From contig JBMLQL010000009.1 of assembly GCA_049241565.1 (NCBI GenBank), positions 62,001 to 126,000 on the forward strand: DNA of 64,000 nt, given 5' to 3'. Shown piece after piece: positions 1 through 8,490 of this stretch (the stretch's first letter is position 1; the number at the start of each line of letters is the position of its first letter). A program made the translations under genes and the position numbers. The stretch is from DZBG01 sp049241565. Lineage in GTDB: Bacteria > Bdellovibrionota > Bacteriovoracia > Bacteriovoracales > Bacteriovoracaceae. Below the pieces are notes generated by a model that worked only from the letters and a program-made list of their open reading frames with translations, was not told where the DNA came from and ran no database searches.

Positions 1-88
1 CTCTGGCTGGGCAAGATCAAGACAAAGACTCAGTCTATTGCCTTTCTTTAAACCTTTTTAATCTTACAACATATCCCCAGGAGGATTT

Positions 89-1174
89 ATGAAAACAAAA
101 CTATTTTTATTAAGCTTAGCTCTATCAAGTTCCCTGTCTTATGGTCAGGGGGGTGGAAAAGAAATTGGTAACGGTGGAAAAGGAATTCTTTGTATAAACG
201 GAGAAGTGGAAACTTTAAGAGTTCTTGATTTAGTGAAAGGGCAAGATGCCTGGGGATTTGAGTTGGAGCAAGCACAAGGACAAGATCCTTTTGATATGGC
301 GGCAAATTTAGTTGATAGAATTGAAAAATTTGATCCTGTCCGTGCTAAAAACTATAAAAAAGAGATTCAAGAGTTTTTACCTAATTCGAGAATGTTTAAT
401 AATTATGATCTTTTTAATATTGATGATTCAACAGAGTTTGGAATTGAGAAAGGGTGCGAGATAAAAGTAATTGTTAATCAAAAAGCACCTAAGTTCCAGC
501 AAGATAAGAAATATCGAATTAACAAAGTTCTTTGGGATAAGCTCTCGACTGCTGATCAAGCAGCACTTATTTTACATGAGGTTATTTACAGTGAAGCTCT
601 GAAACTAGGTCAGACAAGTTCGGACAACGTCAGTTATCTCAATGCTTATATTAACTCATCTCAAATTAAAGATGATTCGCTAGAAGAGTATCTTCAAGTT
701 TTAAATAAAATTGAATTTGTCTTTAACCATGGAGGAATCAATATTGCGGAGCCTAGATTAGATTATTTAAATAATATTGCATTGGGATATTCTAAAGACT
801 CTTATTACTCTCAAAATGGCGTTCATTTTAGTCTCTCTACTTTTGGGACTGCAGTGACTTTTCATCAGAATGGAATACTTAAGTCGGCCTGGGTGAGTGA
901 GAAATTTCGCTTCGGTGGATTAAAAACCGATAAAATTTCAATCAATGGAATGGGAACAAGGGAATGTCGAATTAAGCTACCAGAGCTTGCACAATTTCAT
1001 GAGACAGGTGTCTTAGTAGGGGCCAAAATTGCTACCAAAAACTGTAAGGGGCTCGTAAAAGATAAGTCAGGAGAAGTTCAACTTAAAAAGCTCCCTAAGG
1101 GGTTTTGGATTGAATTGGATCAGGATGGGTATGTGATCAAAAGAAGCCTTTTAAAGCCAAGTAGCTTATTTTAA
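89..1174 (+). CDS. Secreted GNGG-motif protein, unknown function
   Basis: A 361-residue protein with a clear Sec signal peptide (about residues 1-20, ending SYGQ). It is followed by a glycine-rich IGNGGKG segment and an early cysteine (ILC). The start has a strong ribosome binding site (AGGAGG at about 80-85). A central segment reads ALILHEVIYSEA, near residue 163. The protein at 46150-47427 has the same order of elements: signal peptide, GNGG, an early Cys, and a central LHEAIY. The two therefore look like paralogues. The HE pair resembles the first half of a metalloprotease motif, but no HExxH is present. Function is unknown; periplasmic or exported location is inferred. The terminator at 1201-1239 ends the transcript. 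Confidence 0.8.
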   Translation: MKTKLFLLSLALSSSLSYGQGGGKEIGNGGKGILCINGEVETLRVLDLVKGQDAWGFELEQAQGQDPFDMAANLVDRIEKFDPVRAKNYKKEIQEFLPNSRMFNNYDLFNIDDSTEFGIEKGCEIKVIVNQKAPKFQQDKKYRINKVLWDKLSTADQAALILHEVIYSEALKLGQTSSDNVSYLNAYINSSQIKDDSLEEYLQVLNKIEFVFNHGGINIAEPRLDYLNNIALGYSKDSYYSQNGVHFSLSTFGTAVTFHQNGILKSAWVSEKFRFGGLKTDKISINGMGTRECRIKLPELAQFHETGVLVGAKIATKNCKGLVKDKSGEVQLKKLPKGFWIELDQDGYVIKRSLLKPSSLF

Positions 1175-1200
1175 TAGGACTTTAATCTTTGTAAGTTTAA

Positions 1201-1239
1201 CCTCACCCCCTTGATTTCTCTTGAAGGGGTGGGGTTTTT
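1201..1239 (+). terminator. Rho-independent terminator after the GNGG protein
   Basis: The arm CCTCACCCCCTT (1201-1212) pairs with AAGGGGTGGGG (1224-1234), with one bulged C and one G-T pair, followed by TTTTT at 1235-1239. It lies 27 bases after the upstream stop codon and only 17 bases before the rlmN start. Confidence 0.85.
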
Positions 1240-1256
1240 GCTTTAAAACCACTCTC

Positions 1257-2366
1257 ATGAAATTTTCTTTTTATGATTTTACCATGGATGATCTCAAGGC
1301 CCATCTTAAAGCGAATGGGCTCACTGCTTTTGGAGCAGTTCAGATCTATGATTGGGTTTATAAAAAGATGGAACCAAATCCTGAGAATTGGTCAAATGTG
1401 GCCAAGTCCACTCGTGAGTATTTCATCAATAATATAGATATGTCTCTTCCTGTTGTGGTTTGGCAGGGTCTTTCAAAAGATGGAACTCGCAAATTTCTGG
1501 TGAAGATGACGGATGGGCAAACTGTAGAGACAGTGGCCATTCCTGCTCGTGAACGTCTTACTTTATGTGTGTCGTCTCAAGTCGGGTGTGCCGTAGGTTG
1601 TACTTTCTGCCATACGGCCACTCAAGGTCTTAAACGTCACTTAAAAACATCTGAAGTCGTAGGACAGTTTATGACCGTTCAAAAATGGCTTCTAGAGAAT
1701 GAATCAGCTGATTCAAAGCTCACCAATATTGTTTATATGGGCCAGGGTGAGCCACTTCATAATTATGAAAATATGAAGAAGGCCACAATCATTTTTATGG
1801 CGGAGAAGGGAATTGGGTTTGGTCAGAGAAGAATTACTCTTTCAACTTCTGGATTAGTTCCTGCTATTGAAAAATTAGCATTGGATTTCCCAACCGTGAA
1901 TATCGCTCTTTCACTTCACTCCGCGAGAAACGATGTTCGCACTGAACTGATGCCAATCAATAAAGTGTATGACCTAGAGAGACTCTTTACAGCTATTAAG
2001 AAAATTCCTCTTAAAGCTCACCGTCGTATTACTTATGAGTATCTATTAGCGGATGGAGTAAATGATCTTCCTGAGGATGTGGAAGCTCTTTCAAATCTTC
2101 TTGTCGCAAAAGAATCAAAAATTAATATCATTCCATTCAATGAGTATCCAGGCTCAAAATATAAGCGTCCATCTGAGGAGAAAATTCTTTGGTTTATGGA
2201 TCAGCTTATTAAGAAAGGATATACAGTTACTGTGAGAACGACCAAAGGCAGCGATATCCTCGCCGCCTGCGGACAACTTAAGAGTGCCTACGATAATAAG
2301 CTTAATCTATGGGAATTAACTGGGTCTACTCCGAGTACTTCCAATACTGAACTCCAGACTCAGTAG
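1257..2366 (+). CDS. rlmN: 23S rRNA (adenine-2503-C2)/tRNA-37 methyltransferase RlmN
   Basis: A radical-SAM enzyme that makes m2A2503 in 23S rRNA and m2A37 in tRNA. The protein is 369 residues from ATG 1257, the normal family size. The cluster-binding motif CAVGCTFC is present (CxxxCxxC). So are the downstream YMGQGEPLHNY and SLHS motifs, and the C-terminal TKGSDILAACGQL, which carries the methylated cysteine. I chose 1257 because an upstream in-frame start at 1221 lies inside the terminator, while MKFSFYDFTMDDLKAHL matches the usual family N-terminus. No Shine-Dalgarno sequence is visible before the ATG. The 3' end overlaps the convergent small gene by 41 bases. Confidence 0.96.
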   Translation: MKFSFYDFTMDDLKAHLKANGLTAFGAVQIYDWVYKKMEPNPENWSNVAKSTREYFINNIDMSLPVVVWQGLSKDGTRKFLVKMTDGQTVETVAIPARERLTLCVSSQVGCAVGCTFCHTATQGLKRHLKTSEVVGQFMTVQKWLLENESADSKLTNIVYMGQGEPLHNYENMKKATIIFMAEKGIGFGQRRITLSTSGLVPAIEKLALDFPTVNIALSLHSARNDVRTELMPINKVYDLERLFTAIKKIPLKAHRRITYEYLLADGVNDLPEDVEALSNLLVAKESKINIIPFNEYPGSKYKRPSEEKILWFMDQLIKKGYTVTVRTTKGSDILAACGQLKSAYDNKLNLWELTGSTPSTSNTELQTQ

Positions 2367-2580
2367 CATCTTTCACTGGGGCCTCACCGGCCACGTCTCT
2401 TATTTCTTTAGTAGGTTCTTCACCGGCAACTGTACGCTCAGCTGAATGCTCCTTCATAGGCTTTTCAACTTTATAAGAATTCTCTGGTGAGTAATCACGG
2501 ACGATACCAGGTCCTGCAAAGGAATAGCTCATTGTGGCCGCAACCATGGTGGCGAGTACTAATAGGTGGCGAGTAAACAT
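2326..2580 (-). CDS. Small secreted protein with an internal repeat
   Basis: An 84-residue protein with an N-terminal signal peptide (MFTRHLLVLATMVAATMSYS, cleavage after SFA). The mature part is short, charged and probably disordered, with a near-repeat VAGEEPTKE / VAGEAPVKD. ATG at 2580 is favoured over 2586 because AGAGAGG sits seven bases upstream of it. The gene overlaps the end of rlmN on the opposite strand. No family is recognised. The signal peptide and ribosome binding site support a real gene; the overlap is the main reason for doubt. Confidence 0.6.
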   Translation of the reverse strand: MFTRHLLVLATMVAATMSYSFAGPGIVRDYSPENSYKVEKPMKEHSAERTVAGEEPTKEIRDVAGEAPVKDATESGVQYWKYSE

Positions 2581-2730
2581 AGACATACCTCTCTTGCTGT
2601 CGTTGTTCTCTTTTCGGAGAAAAGAGAGATTACTTGAGGTGAGTAAGTCATTTCGAATAGTTAGAGGTATGTATTATTTTTAAGTCAGAAAAAGACAGGG
2701 AAAAGTGGGTGACAATTGATGTAGATATTA

Positions 2731-2753
2731 GGAGTATTTAACTCCATTATAAG
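2731..2753 (+). promoter_or_regulatory. Inverted repeat beside a -10-like box upstream of the PLD gene
   Basis: GGAGT-ATTTA-ACTCC (2731-2745) is a perfect 5-bp inverted repeat. It lies directly before TATAAG (2748-2753), a good -10 candidate for the gene at 2780. No convincing -35 box is seen, so an activator-dependent promoter or an operator is possible. The rest of the 2587-2779 gap shows nothing else clear. Confidence 0.3.
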
Positions 2754-2779
2754 TAAGATTTATACATAGGAAGCGATGC

Positions 2780-4132
2780 ATGAAACTAAAGACATGGATC
2801 AAATCTGTTCTGATCATTTCGATTCTTTCAATCCAAGCTCACGCGAGTGTGTCGGCATATTTTAATCATAATAAAAAATCTAGTTATATCGATCCTTACC
2901 GTCAGATCCATCGTCCAGGTGATAATCTTGAAGGTATTATTCTTAAAGAAATGGATAAGGCCAAAACATCAATCTATGTGGCCGTACAAGAATTGCGTCT
3001 TCCAACAATTGCTTTAAAGCTTGTTGAAAAGAAAAAGCAAGGCCTTGAAGTTAAAGTGATCATTGAGCATGATTATAATTTTACTTCTGTTGATCAGCGT
3101 GAAATGCCAGAAGGTGAACATGAATCCACAAGACTAGGTGAGCTTAATCTTCTTGTTGATGTGAATAAAAATGGGCGTATTGAAAAGTCAGAACTTGAAA
3201 CAAGAGATGCTATCTATATTCTCAAAAAAAATAAAGTCCCCCTCTTAGATGATAAGTCTGACGTCTCAATGGGGTCGGGGCTTATGCACCATAAATTTGT
3301 TGTCATCGACAATAAAGTCACAATTGTGAGTTCGGCCAATTTTACGACAAGTTGTATTCATGGAGATTTCGGCGCTCCCGAGTCACGTGGTAACGCAAAC
3401 TCTATGATTGTGGTTAATGCAAAAAATTTCTCTGATCTTTTCACAGATGAGTTTACTCAAATGTGGGGAAATGGAAAACGTGGAAATTTTGGGTTAAGCA
3501 AAACTTATCGTGGCCCTCGTTCAGTAACTGTTCGTGGAACTAAATTAACAGTTCAGTTTTCTCCAACTTCCCGTCGCTTCAAGTGGGAAGAGAGTGTGAA
3601 TGGATTGATTGCAACTGCTTTTGAGAAGGCCAACAAATCATTTAAGGCAGCACTATTTGTTTTCTCAGATCAAAGACTATCGGATGTTCTTCAAGAGAGA
3701 AGTAAGAAAGGCGTAGATGTAGGCGTTCTTATAGAACCAAAATTTGCTTACCGTGATTATTCTGAGCTTTTAGATATTCTTGGTGTTGAAATGCTGACTC
3801 AAAAGTGTGAGGCAGAGCCAGGCAATAATCCTTGGAAAAAGGCGTCAAAAAATTCAGGGATGAGTATCCTTCCTCGCGGGGATGTTCTTCATCATAAATT
3901 CGCTGTTATGGACTCAAAATCAGTAATCGTTGGTTCTCAAAACTGGTCTGATAATGCCAATTATGTGAACGATGAAACTCTTATAGTGATTGAGCATGCC
4001 ACAGTGGCGAAGCAATTTGATCAGGAATACGAAAGAATCAAATCAACGGCCCTACTTGGAGTCCCGCCTCGTCTTAAAAACGATATTGAGCGTATTGAGA
4101 AATTATGCCAAGGGGCAGGACACTCGTTTTAG
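2780..4132 (+). CDS. Secreted phospholipase D-like protein with two HKD motifs
   Basis: A 450-residue protein with a signal peptide (about 1-22, ending QAHAS) and two PLD catalytic motifs. These are HHKFVVIDNK near residue 170 and HHKFAVMDSK near residue 372, each followed by the usual S-x-N segment (SSANFT; GSQNWSDN). The HxKxxxxD pair is intact in both, so an active phosphodiesterase or nuclease is expected, acting outside the cytoplasm. The exact substrate cannot be told. An EF-hand-like loop, DVNKNGRIEKSE (residues 127-138), is inserted before the first HKD motif. SD AGGAAG lies before ATG 2780. Confidence 0.88.
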   Translation: MKLKTWIKSVLIISILSIQAHASVSAYFNHNKKSSYIDPYRQIHRPGDNLEGIILKEMDKAKTSIYVAVQELRLPTIALKLVEKKKQGLEVKVIIEHDYNFTSVDQREMPEGEHESTRLGELNLLVDVNKNGRIEKSELETRDAIYILKKNKVPLLDDKSDVSMGSGLMHHKFVVIDNKVTIVSSANFTTSCIHGDFGAPESRGNANSMIVVNAKNFSDLFTDEFTQMWGNGKRGNFGLSKTYRGPRSVTVRGTKLTVQFSPTSRRFKWEESVNGLIATAFEKANKSFKAALFVFSDQRLSDVLQERSKKGVDVGVLIEPKFAYRDYSELLDILGVEMLTQKCEAEPGNNPWKKASKNSGMSILPRGDVLHHKFAVMDSKSVIVGSQNWSDNANYVNDETLIVIEHATVAKQFDQEYERIKSTALLGVPPRLKNDIERIEKLCQGAGHSF

Positions 4133-4212
4133 TCCTTTAGCCTTTTCCTTTTAGTTTTTAGTTGTTTATACTACTCCCATTGCAGAATCGAATCTTCATG
4201 GAGGAGTTTGAC

Positions 4213-5142
4213 GTGACACGCGAAAGAACTAAGGGAATAGTTGGTATTTTTATCCTTATCACTGTTCTATTTTTCATTTTTATTATCTTTGCCTTTTATA
4301 CAGTCTCTCAATTGAAGAACACTTCAGATATGAGTTCGGATTGGATGAACTCTCAAGCGAATGCAGCTATCGCTGTTATTCCCGTTGAAGGTGAAATCAG
4401 AGAATCTCGTAAAGTTATTGAGATGCTTCTTGATGCAGAAAAAGACAAAAAAATTAAGGCCATCATCATTCGGGTTGATTCTCCAGGCGGAGCGGTTGGA
4501 CCGACTCAAGAAATCTACGAAGAAATTAGACGTATTGATGAGAAGAAGCCTATTTACTCTAGCTTTGGAACAGTGGCTGCCAGCGGTGGTTATTATATCG
4601 GAGCAGGGACACGTAGAATTTATGCCAATTCAGGAACACTTACTGGATCAATTGGTGTGATCATGCAATTAACAGATCTTTCTGAACTCTTCAAGTTTGC
4701 CAAAGTAAAACAAGAAACAGTGAAGGCCGGTCGTTATAAAGATATCGGAAGTCCAAGCCGTAGTATGACTGAAGAAGAGCGCGCTCTCCTTACAGATCTT
4801 CTTGCTGATACTCATAAAAAATTTCGTGAAGACATTACGGCAGTTCGTGGTGACAGGCTCAAAATCGATATCAACGAACTGGCCCAAGGACAAATCTTCT
4901 CTGGTGATCAAGCGGTAAAGGCTGGTCTTGTGGATGAGATCGCCGGTCTGTGGAAAGCAGGGCGTGCCATTCATAAGGAACTTAAACTTGAAGGAGAGTT
5001 TGGAATGCGTTTTTTCAAACCTCGTCGCGATAAAGTTAGTTTTGCTGATCTTCTTTCTGGTGGAGATGAGGCCCTTAGCTTTATTAAGCATAAGTTCTCT
5101 GGAGTAAGTGCTCCAAGCTATTTGTACCAACCAGCGCAGTAA
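4213..5142 (+). CDS. sppA: Signal peptide peptidase SppA, short form
   Basis: An inner-membrane serine protease of family S49 that clears cleaved signal peptides. It has an N-terminal transmembrane helix (GIVGIFILITVLFFIFIIF) and the S49 core: RVDSPGGAVG, the nucleophile in AASGGYYIGAG, and the general-base lysine in the KAGRYKDIG segment. The length of 309 residues is that of the single-domain Bacillus-like form. GTG 4213 is chosen because GAGGAG lies six bases upstream; the in-frame ATG at 4198 has no SD. lapB follows after seven bases, suggesting one operon running towards the tol genes. Confidence 0.9.
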   Translation: MTRERTKGIVGIFILITVLFFIFIIFAFYTVSQLKNTSDMSSDWMNSQANAAIAVIPVEGEIRESRKVIEMLLDAEKDKKIKAIIIRVDSPGGAVGPTQEIYEEIRRIDEKKPIYSSFGTVAASGGYYIGAGTRRIYANSGTLTGSIGVIMQLTDLSELFKFAKVKQETVKAGRYKDIGSPSRSMTEEERALLTDLLADTHKKFREDITAVRGDRLKIDINELAQGQIFSGDQAVKAGLVDEIAGLWKAGRAIHKELKLEGEFGMRFFKPRRDKVSFADLLSGGDEALSFIKHKFSGVSAPSYLYQPAQ

Positions 5143-5149
5143 GAGAAGA

Positions 5150-6379
5150 ATGGATACATTGTTTTTAATTGAATGGAGTAAAGATCATATTCTCACTGTT
5201 GTGGCAGTGATCATTACTCTTGTTCTTGTTTATCATTATATTATTGAGCGCGATAAAGTTGTTAAACTGTCTAAAAAGTACAGAAGTAGTATTTTTGAGA
5301 CGCAATCAAAGATTTTCTTAAATGCGACTCAGTATCTTATTGATGGAAATAAAGATCTCGCGATTAAAGAGTTTTTAAATGCTGTAGATCTTAACCGTGA
5401 AACCATTGAAACTTATTTTGCACTCGGTGGTCTTTTTAGAAGTAATGGTGAGATTGAGAAGGCCATTAGTATTCACCGCTCACTCATTGCCAGAGAAAGT
5501 ATCTCTGAGTCGACTCGTCTTCTTGGTTTAAAAGAGCTTGCTATTGATTTTGATAAGGGTGGCTTTATTGATAAGGCCATTGAAACTTATAAGGATGTCT
5601 TAAAGATCAATCGTGATCAGCAAGATGTTATTCATGCTCTTTGTCGTATCTATGAAGATATTGAAGACTGGGATCAAGCCTATAGTTACCGTATTATGCT
5701 TTCCAAAGTAGGACATGTGAATCAGTCTGAGACGATTTCACATATCCTAGTCCAAAAGGCCAAGGCTTTATTTGAGAAAGGTCAGTTTAAGGCCTGTGCA
5801 GAAGAGATTGAGGATGCTTTCAGGTTTGCTCCTTCTGTTTCTGCTAAAATTCTTCGTCTAAAACTTTTTCTTGTTCAAGGAAAAATGGAAGATGCTAAAG
5901 GTGTGCTCTTAGAACTTCTGAAAGAGCATCCAATGTATGCGTCGTTTATTTTTGTTTCTCTTGAAGAGTTTAATGAGAGCCTACCAGAGAAGGCAGATTA
6001 TCTAGAACGCTTAAAACAACTCAAAGTTTATTTTCTTGATTTAAAAGATATTGATCTTATGGGGTCTCCTTCCGTTGTTCTTTCAAAGATTCGGCTTTTA
6101 AAATCTTCATCACGTATTACAGATGCTTTTGAACTCCTCGATTATTGGATGAAAAATCACGGGCAAAGTGATGTTTTAAAAGTGGAATATATTAAGCTGC
6201 TTATTGAAGTGAATAAAACAGATGAAGCACTCACGCAGACCAAGCAACTTCTAAACAATCTTCATAGCACACTGACTAAACACTATTGTTCACAATGTGG
6301 TTATAACTCAGATGATATTTTCTGGAGATGTCCTCAGTGTCACAACTGGGAAACAATCCAGTTTAGATGGAAGGTCTAG
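5150..6379 (+). CDS. lapB: LapB/YciM-type TPR protein with C-terminal zinc ribbon
   Basis: A 409-residue protein with an N-terminal membrane anchor (about 12-30), a long array of tetratricopeptide repeats, and a C-terminal rubredoxin-like CSQCG...CPQCHNW. This is the full LapB layout. In Escherichia coli, LapB brings LpxC to FtsH and so limits LPS synthesis. Zinc-ribbon cysteines are intact. ATG 5150 follows the SD AAGAGAAG, and the gene is packed between sppA and the SH3-like gene. The role in LPS control is inferred from the family. Confidence 0.85.
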   Translation: MDTLFLIEWSKDHILTVVAVIITLVLVYHYIIERDKVVKLSKKYRSSIFETQSKIFLNATQYLIDGNKDLAIKEFLNAVDLNRETIETYFALGGLFRSNGEIEKAISIHRSLIARESISESTRLLGLKELAIDFDKGGFIDKAIETYKDVLKINRDQQDVIHALCRIYEDIEDWDQAYSYRIMLSKVGHVNQSETISHILVQKAKALFEKGQFKACAEEIEDAFRFAPSVSAKILRLKLFLVQGKMEDAKGVLLELLKEHPMYASFIFVSLEEFNESLPEKADYLERLKQLKVYFLDLKDIDLMGSPSVVLSKIRLLKSSSRITDAFELLDYWMKNHGQSDVLKVEYIKLLIEVNKTDEALTQTKQLLNNLHSTLTKHYCSQCGYNSDDIFWRCPQCHNWETIQFRWKV

Positions 6380-6380
6380 T

Positions 6381-6788
6381 ATGAAGAAAATCATAACTCT
6401 TCTTATTCTGATGATTTCATTTTCTACATTAGCCGAGACTGTCGCTGAGGATGAAAAAGTGGTGGGTGTTTTTTATTTTTCTCCCATCTTAGGTCATGTT
6501 CATCAATCACCCAAAGAATTGTCATCGAGTCTGACGACTATTCAATGTGGACATCCCATTAAGGTGATTGAATCGACTAAAGTGAAAGTTTCACCTGAAT
6601 GGTCATATGTTCAAGTCGCTGACTTTAAGGGCTTTATTTTAAAATCATATTTAGTGGCTAGTCGTCCTGAGTGTTTTCAGGGTAGATATCCAAAATTTTT
6701 TGACGGCCTTAATTTAGACTTAAGCGAACTTTATTACTGGGGAAGACTCTATGATAACTACCTTCAAGGCCAATCTAAAGTTCAGTAG
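6381..6788 (+). CDS. Secreted SH3-like domain protein
   Basis: A 135-residue protein from ATG 6381, one base after the lapB stop. It has a signal peptide (about 1-18, ending STLAE). The central part (KVIEST.VKVSPEWSYVQVADFKGFILKSYL) has the pattern of bacterial SH3 domains: small beta strands, then a W-x-V-x-x... G-[YF]-[IV] core. Such domains often bind cell-wall peptides. The tail is aromatic and short. It overlaps the next gene by 38 bases. The specific role is unknown. Confidence 0.65.
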   Translation: MKKIITLLILMISFSTLAETVAEDEKVVGVFYFSPILGHVHQSPKELSSSLTTIQCGHPIKVIESTKVKVSPEWSYVQVADFKGFILKSYLVASRPECFQGRYPKFFDGLNLDLSELYYWGRLYDNYLQGQSKVQ

Positions 6789-7665
6789 TCTTGCCTTGTT
6801 GGTTTTGGTCTTTGGATCAAATCTCAATGCGCAAGAGACAGACAATAAAAAAACGAAAGAAGAAAAAGAGCTTGAGCTCGTCGATTTCAAGCAAATAAAA
6901 AAAATTCTTCAAGAAGATGGTCTTTCTCAAGAGGCAAAAAAGAAGGCCAAACAAGTAGAGATCATTAAAAAAGAGCAGGCCATTATTGAGAAGGATCGCT
7001 TCAGTGTTCCTCCTGAGGATGAGTGGTGGGGAGTGATGACTGAGTATTGGCTAGTGAAGAATGCCCCTAACCTGGCCTGGGATTTTGAAAAACCTGACTA
7101 TGGCCTAGAGGAGTCATTTAAATCTGTTCTTCAGACTGTTGGACTTTATCAAAAGAAATTTAGAATTTTACTCCTTAATACACCAAGTTTAGTCAGGGCC
7201 GCTCTTCCAGGAAATAATGGAGAGACAATTTTTCTTATTTCTGTTCCATTTATCCGTACTCTCGATCTTTCAAAGCTTGAGATATCTTTGATGATGCTTG
7301 AAGATTTCCTGAAAGCTGAAGCGGGATATTTTAAGCAAGCTGCCAGACCTAAAGATTTAGATAAGTATGTGGGAAGTAATTTTTATGGGAAGAAGCTTGA
7401 TCTTGCTCCTATGAGTGAAGCTCTCAAAAATTATGATCATTTTCTTACGCAGAAAGGATTTACATTCCAACAGCAATTTGAAATCACTAAAAAGATGGAT
7501 GCTTATTTAAAGCCTAATCTTGAGTGGTGGAATACATATTTTAGAATGCTTGGGAAAATCGATCGATTGATTAAAACTAATAATCAATACAAAACATATA
7601 ATCAACTTTATCCTTCACCAGAAATGCAAATTAAGTGGCTCTCTCCCGCTGATAAAGTACTATGA
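6751..7665 (+). CDS. Secreted protein resembling an M48 peptidase without the zinc motif
   Basis: A 304-residue protein with a signal peptide (residues about 1-27, ending NLNAQ), then a lysine/glutamate-rich helical stretch to about residue 85. The segment with ALPGNNGETIFLISVPFIR, followed by LDLSKLEISLMMLEDFLKAE, has the spacing of M48 proteases (alPG..g.i.v..g....l...el...laHE..H). At the expected HExxH position there is LEDFLKAE. If the relation is right, this is an inactive peptidase fold. No family assignment is certain. SD GGGGAAG lies five bases before the ATG, inside the previous gene. Confidence 0.6.
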   Translation: MITTFKANLKFSSLALLVLVFGSNLNAQETDNKKTKEEKELELVDFKQIKKILQEDGLSQEAKKKAKQVEIIKKEQAIIEKDRFSVPPEDEWWGVMTEYWLVKNAPNLAWDFEKPDYGLEESFKSVLQTVGLYQKKFRILLLNTPSLVRAALPGNNGETIFLISVPFIRTLDLSKLEISLMMLEDFLKAEAGYFKQAARPKDLDKYVGSNFYGKKLDLAPMSEALKNYDHFLTQKGFTFQQQFEITKKMDAYLKPNLEWWNTYFRMLGKIDRLIKTNNQYKTYNQLYPSPEMQIKWLSPADKVL

Positions 7666-8486
7666 CTAAAAATTGGCAGATCCGACTCACTTCTTATGTG
7701 AGCTATCAACTTATCTTTATTCTCTGTGTAGTTCTTTTAAGTTCTCTTTCTGCTTTTATTCATTTTCTACTTGAGCATGAGATTAATATTATTGAGTCTT
7801 GGCTCCAGAACTATGGCTGGGAAATTGTGATTCTTGGAAAATCCCTGGCCCTGTATACCGTTTATTATTGGTCAAAGGTCAAGTCTCGCGCATGGCCAAG
7901 TTTTAAAAGTGTAAAGTCACTTTTAACTGAATGGGTTCAGTACAAATCTCTAGTTCTGACTGTATTTTGCCTTTTTGGTTTTATCTCTATGGGAGAAATG
8001 CGTTTTAATCCAGTGTACTCATCCTATCTTTGGGGGCATCTGACATCTTATGTGGGTGTTGTGATGTTTTATGCTGTTGATATCTTTTTTTGGCTTTATC
8101 TGAATGATCAGTTTCCGGGACCTAAAAGAAGCCTTCTGGAAAAAATCGCTTTTATGGGAATCAGTTTAGTCGCCTTTAGACTTTCAATTCCAGATTATTT
8201 TAAACTTTGGTCTATTGTCTTATTTGTATACTTTAATCTTCTTTTAATCACTCATTCTCAATTAAAAAGATTTTCTAATGCCCTCTGGTTTCTGATCATT
8301 TTTGTTGGTCCGATGAATACACTTATGGGTGTGGATCTTGTTTGGGGGAGTGATTTTTCTCCTTTTGAACTCGAACAATCTAGTCTTGCGACTTTTCTAG
8401 TCGTGTGCGGAATGTTATCTTTAGGTTATTACAAGTTTCGTGACTCTTTTGAATTTTTTATCAAACGCTTTAAACGGGAAGGATAG
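7662..8486 (+). CDS. Polytopic membrane protein, unknown
   Basis: A 274-residue, strongly hydrophobic protein with about seven or eight predicted membrane segments. The first spans residues 14-36 and the last lies near the C-terminus before FIKRFKREG. The start overlaps the previous stop (ATGA), so translation is coupled. tolQ starts four bases after its stop. Position between envelope genes and tolQRAB suggests a function in the cell envelope, but no recognisable motif was found. Confidence 0.7.
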   Translation: MTKNWQIRLTSYVSYQLIFILCVVLLSSLSAFIHFLLEHEINIIESWLQNYGWEIVILGKSLALYTVYYWSKVKSRAWPSFKSVKSLLTEWVQYKSLVLTVFCLFGFISMGEMRFNPVYSSYLWGHLTSYVGVVMFYAVDIFFWLYLNDQFPGPKRSLLEKIAFMGISLVAFRLSIPDYFKLWSIVLFVYFNLLLITHSQLKRFSNALWFLIIFVGPMNTLMGVDLVWGSDFSPFELEQSSLATFLVVCGMLSLGYYKFRDSFEFFIKRFKREG

Positions 8487-8490
8487 GCTT

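Noticed and set aside
1221..1256. Upstream start for rlmN giving 12 extra residues
   Set aside because: The start would lie in the 3' arm of a terminator hairpin and the extra residues do not match the family.
4162..4212. Longer SppA N-terminus from 4162 or 4198
   Set aside because: GAGGAG lies at the ideal distance from GTG 4213, and no SD serves the upstream starts.
4361..5130. Open frames of 99 and 153 residues within sppA, on both strands
   Set aside because: They lie fully inside sppA, whose catalytic motifs are intact; composition looks like frame shadows.
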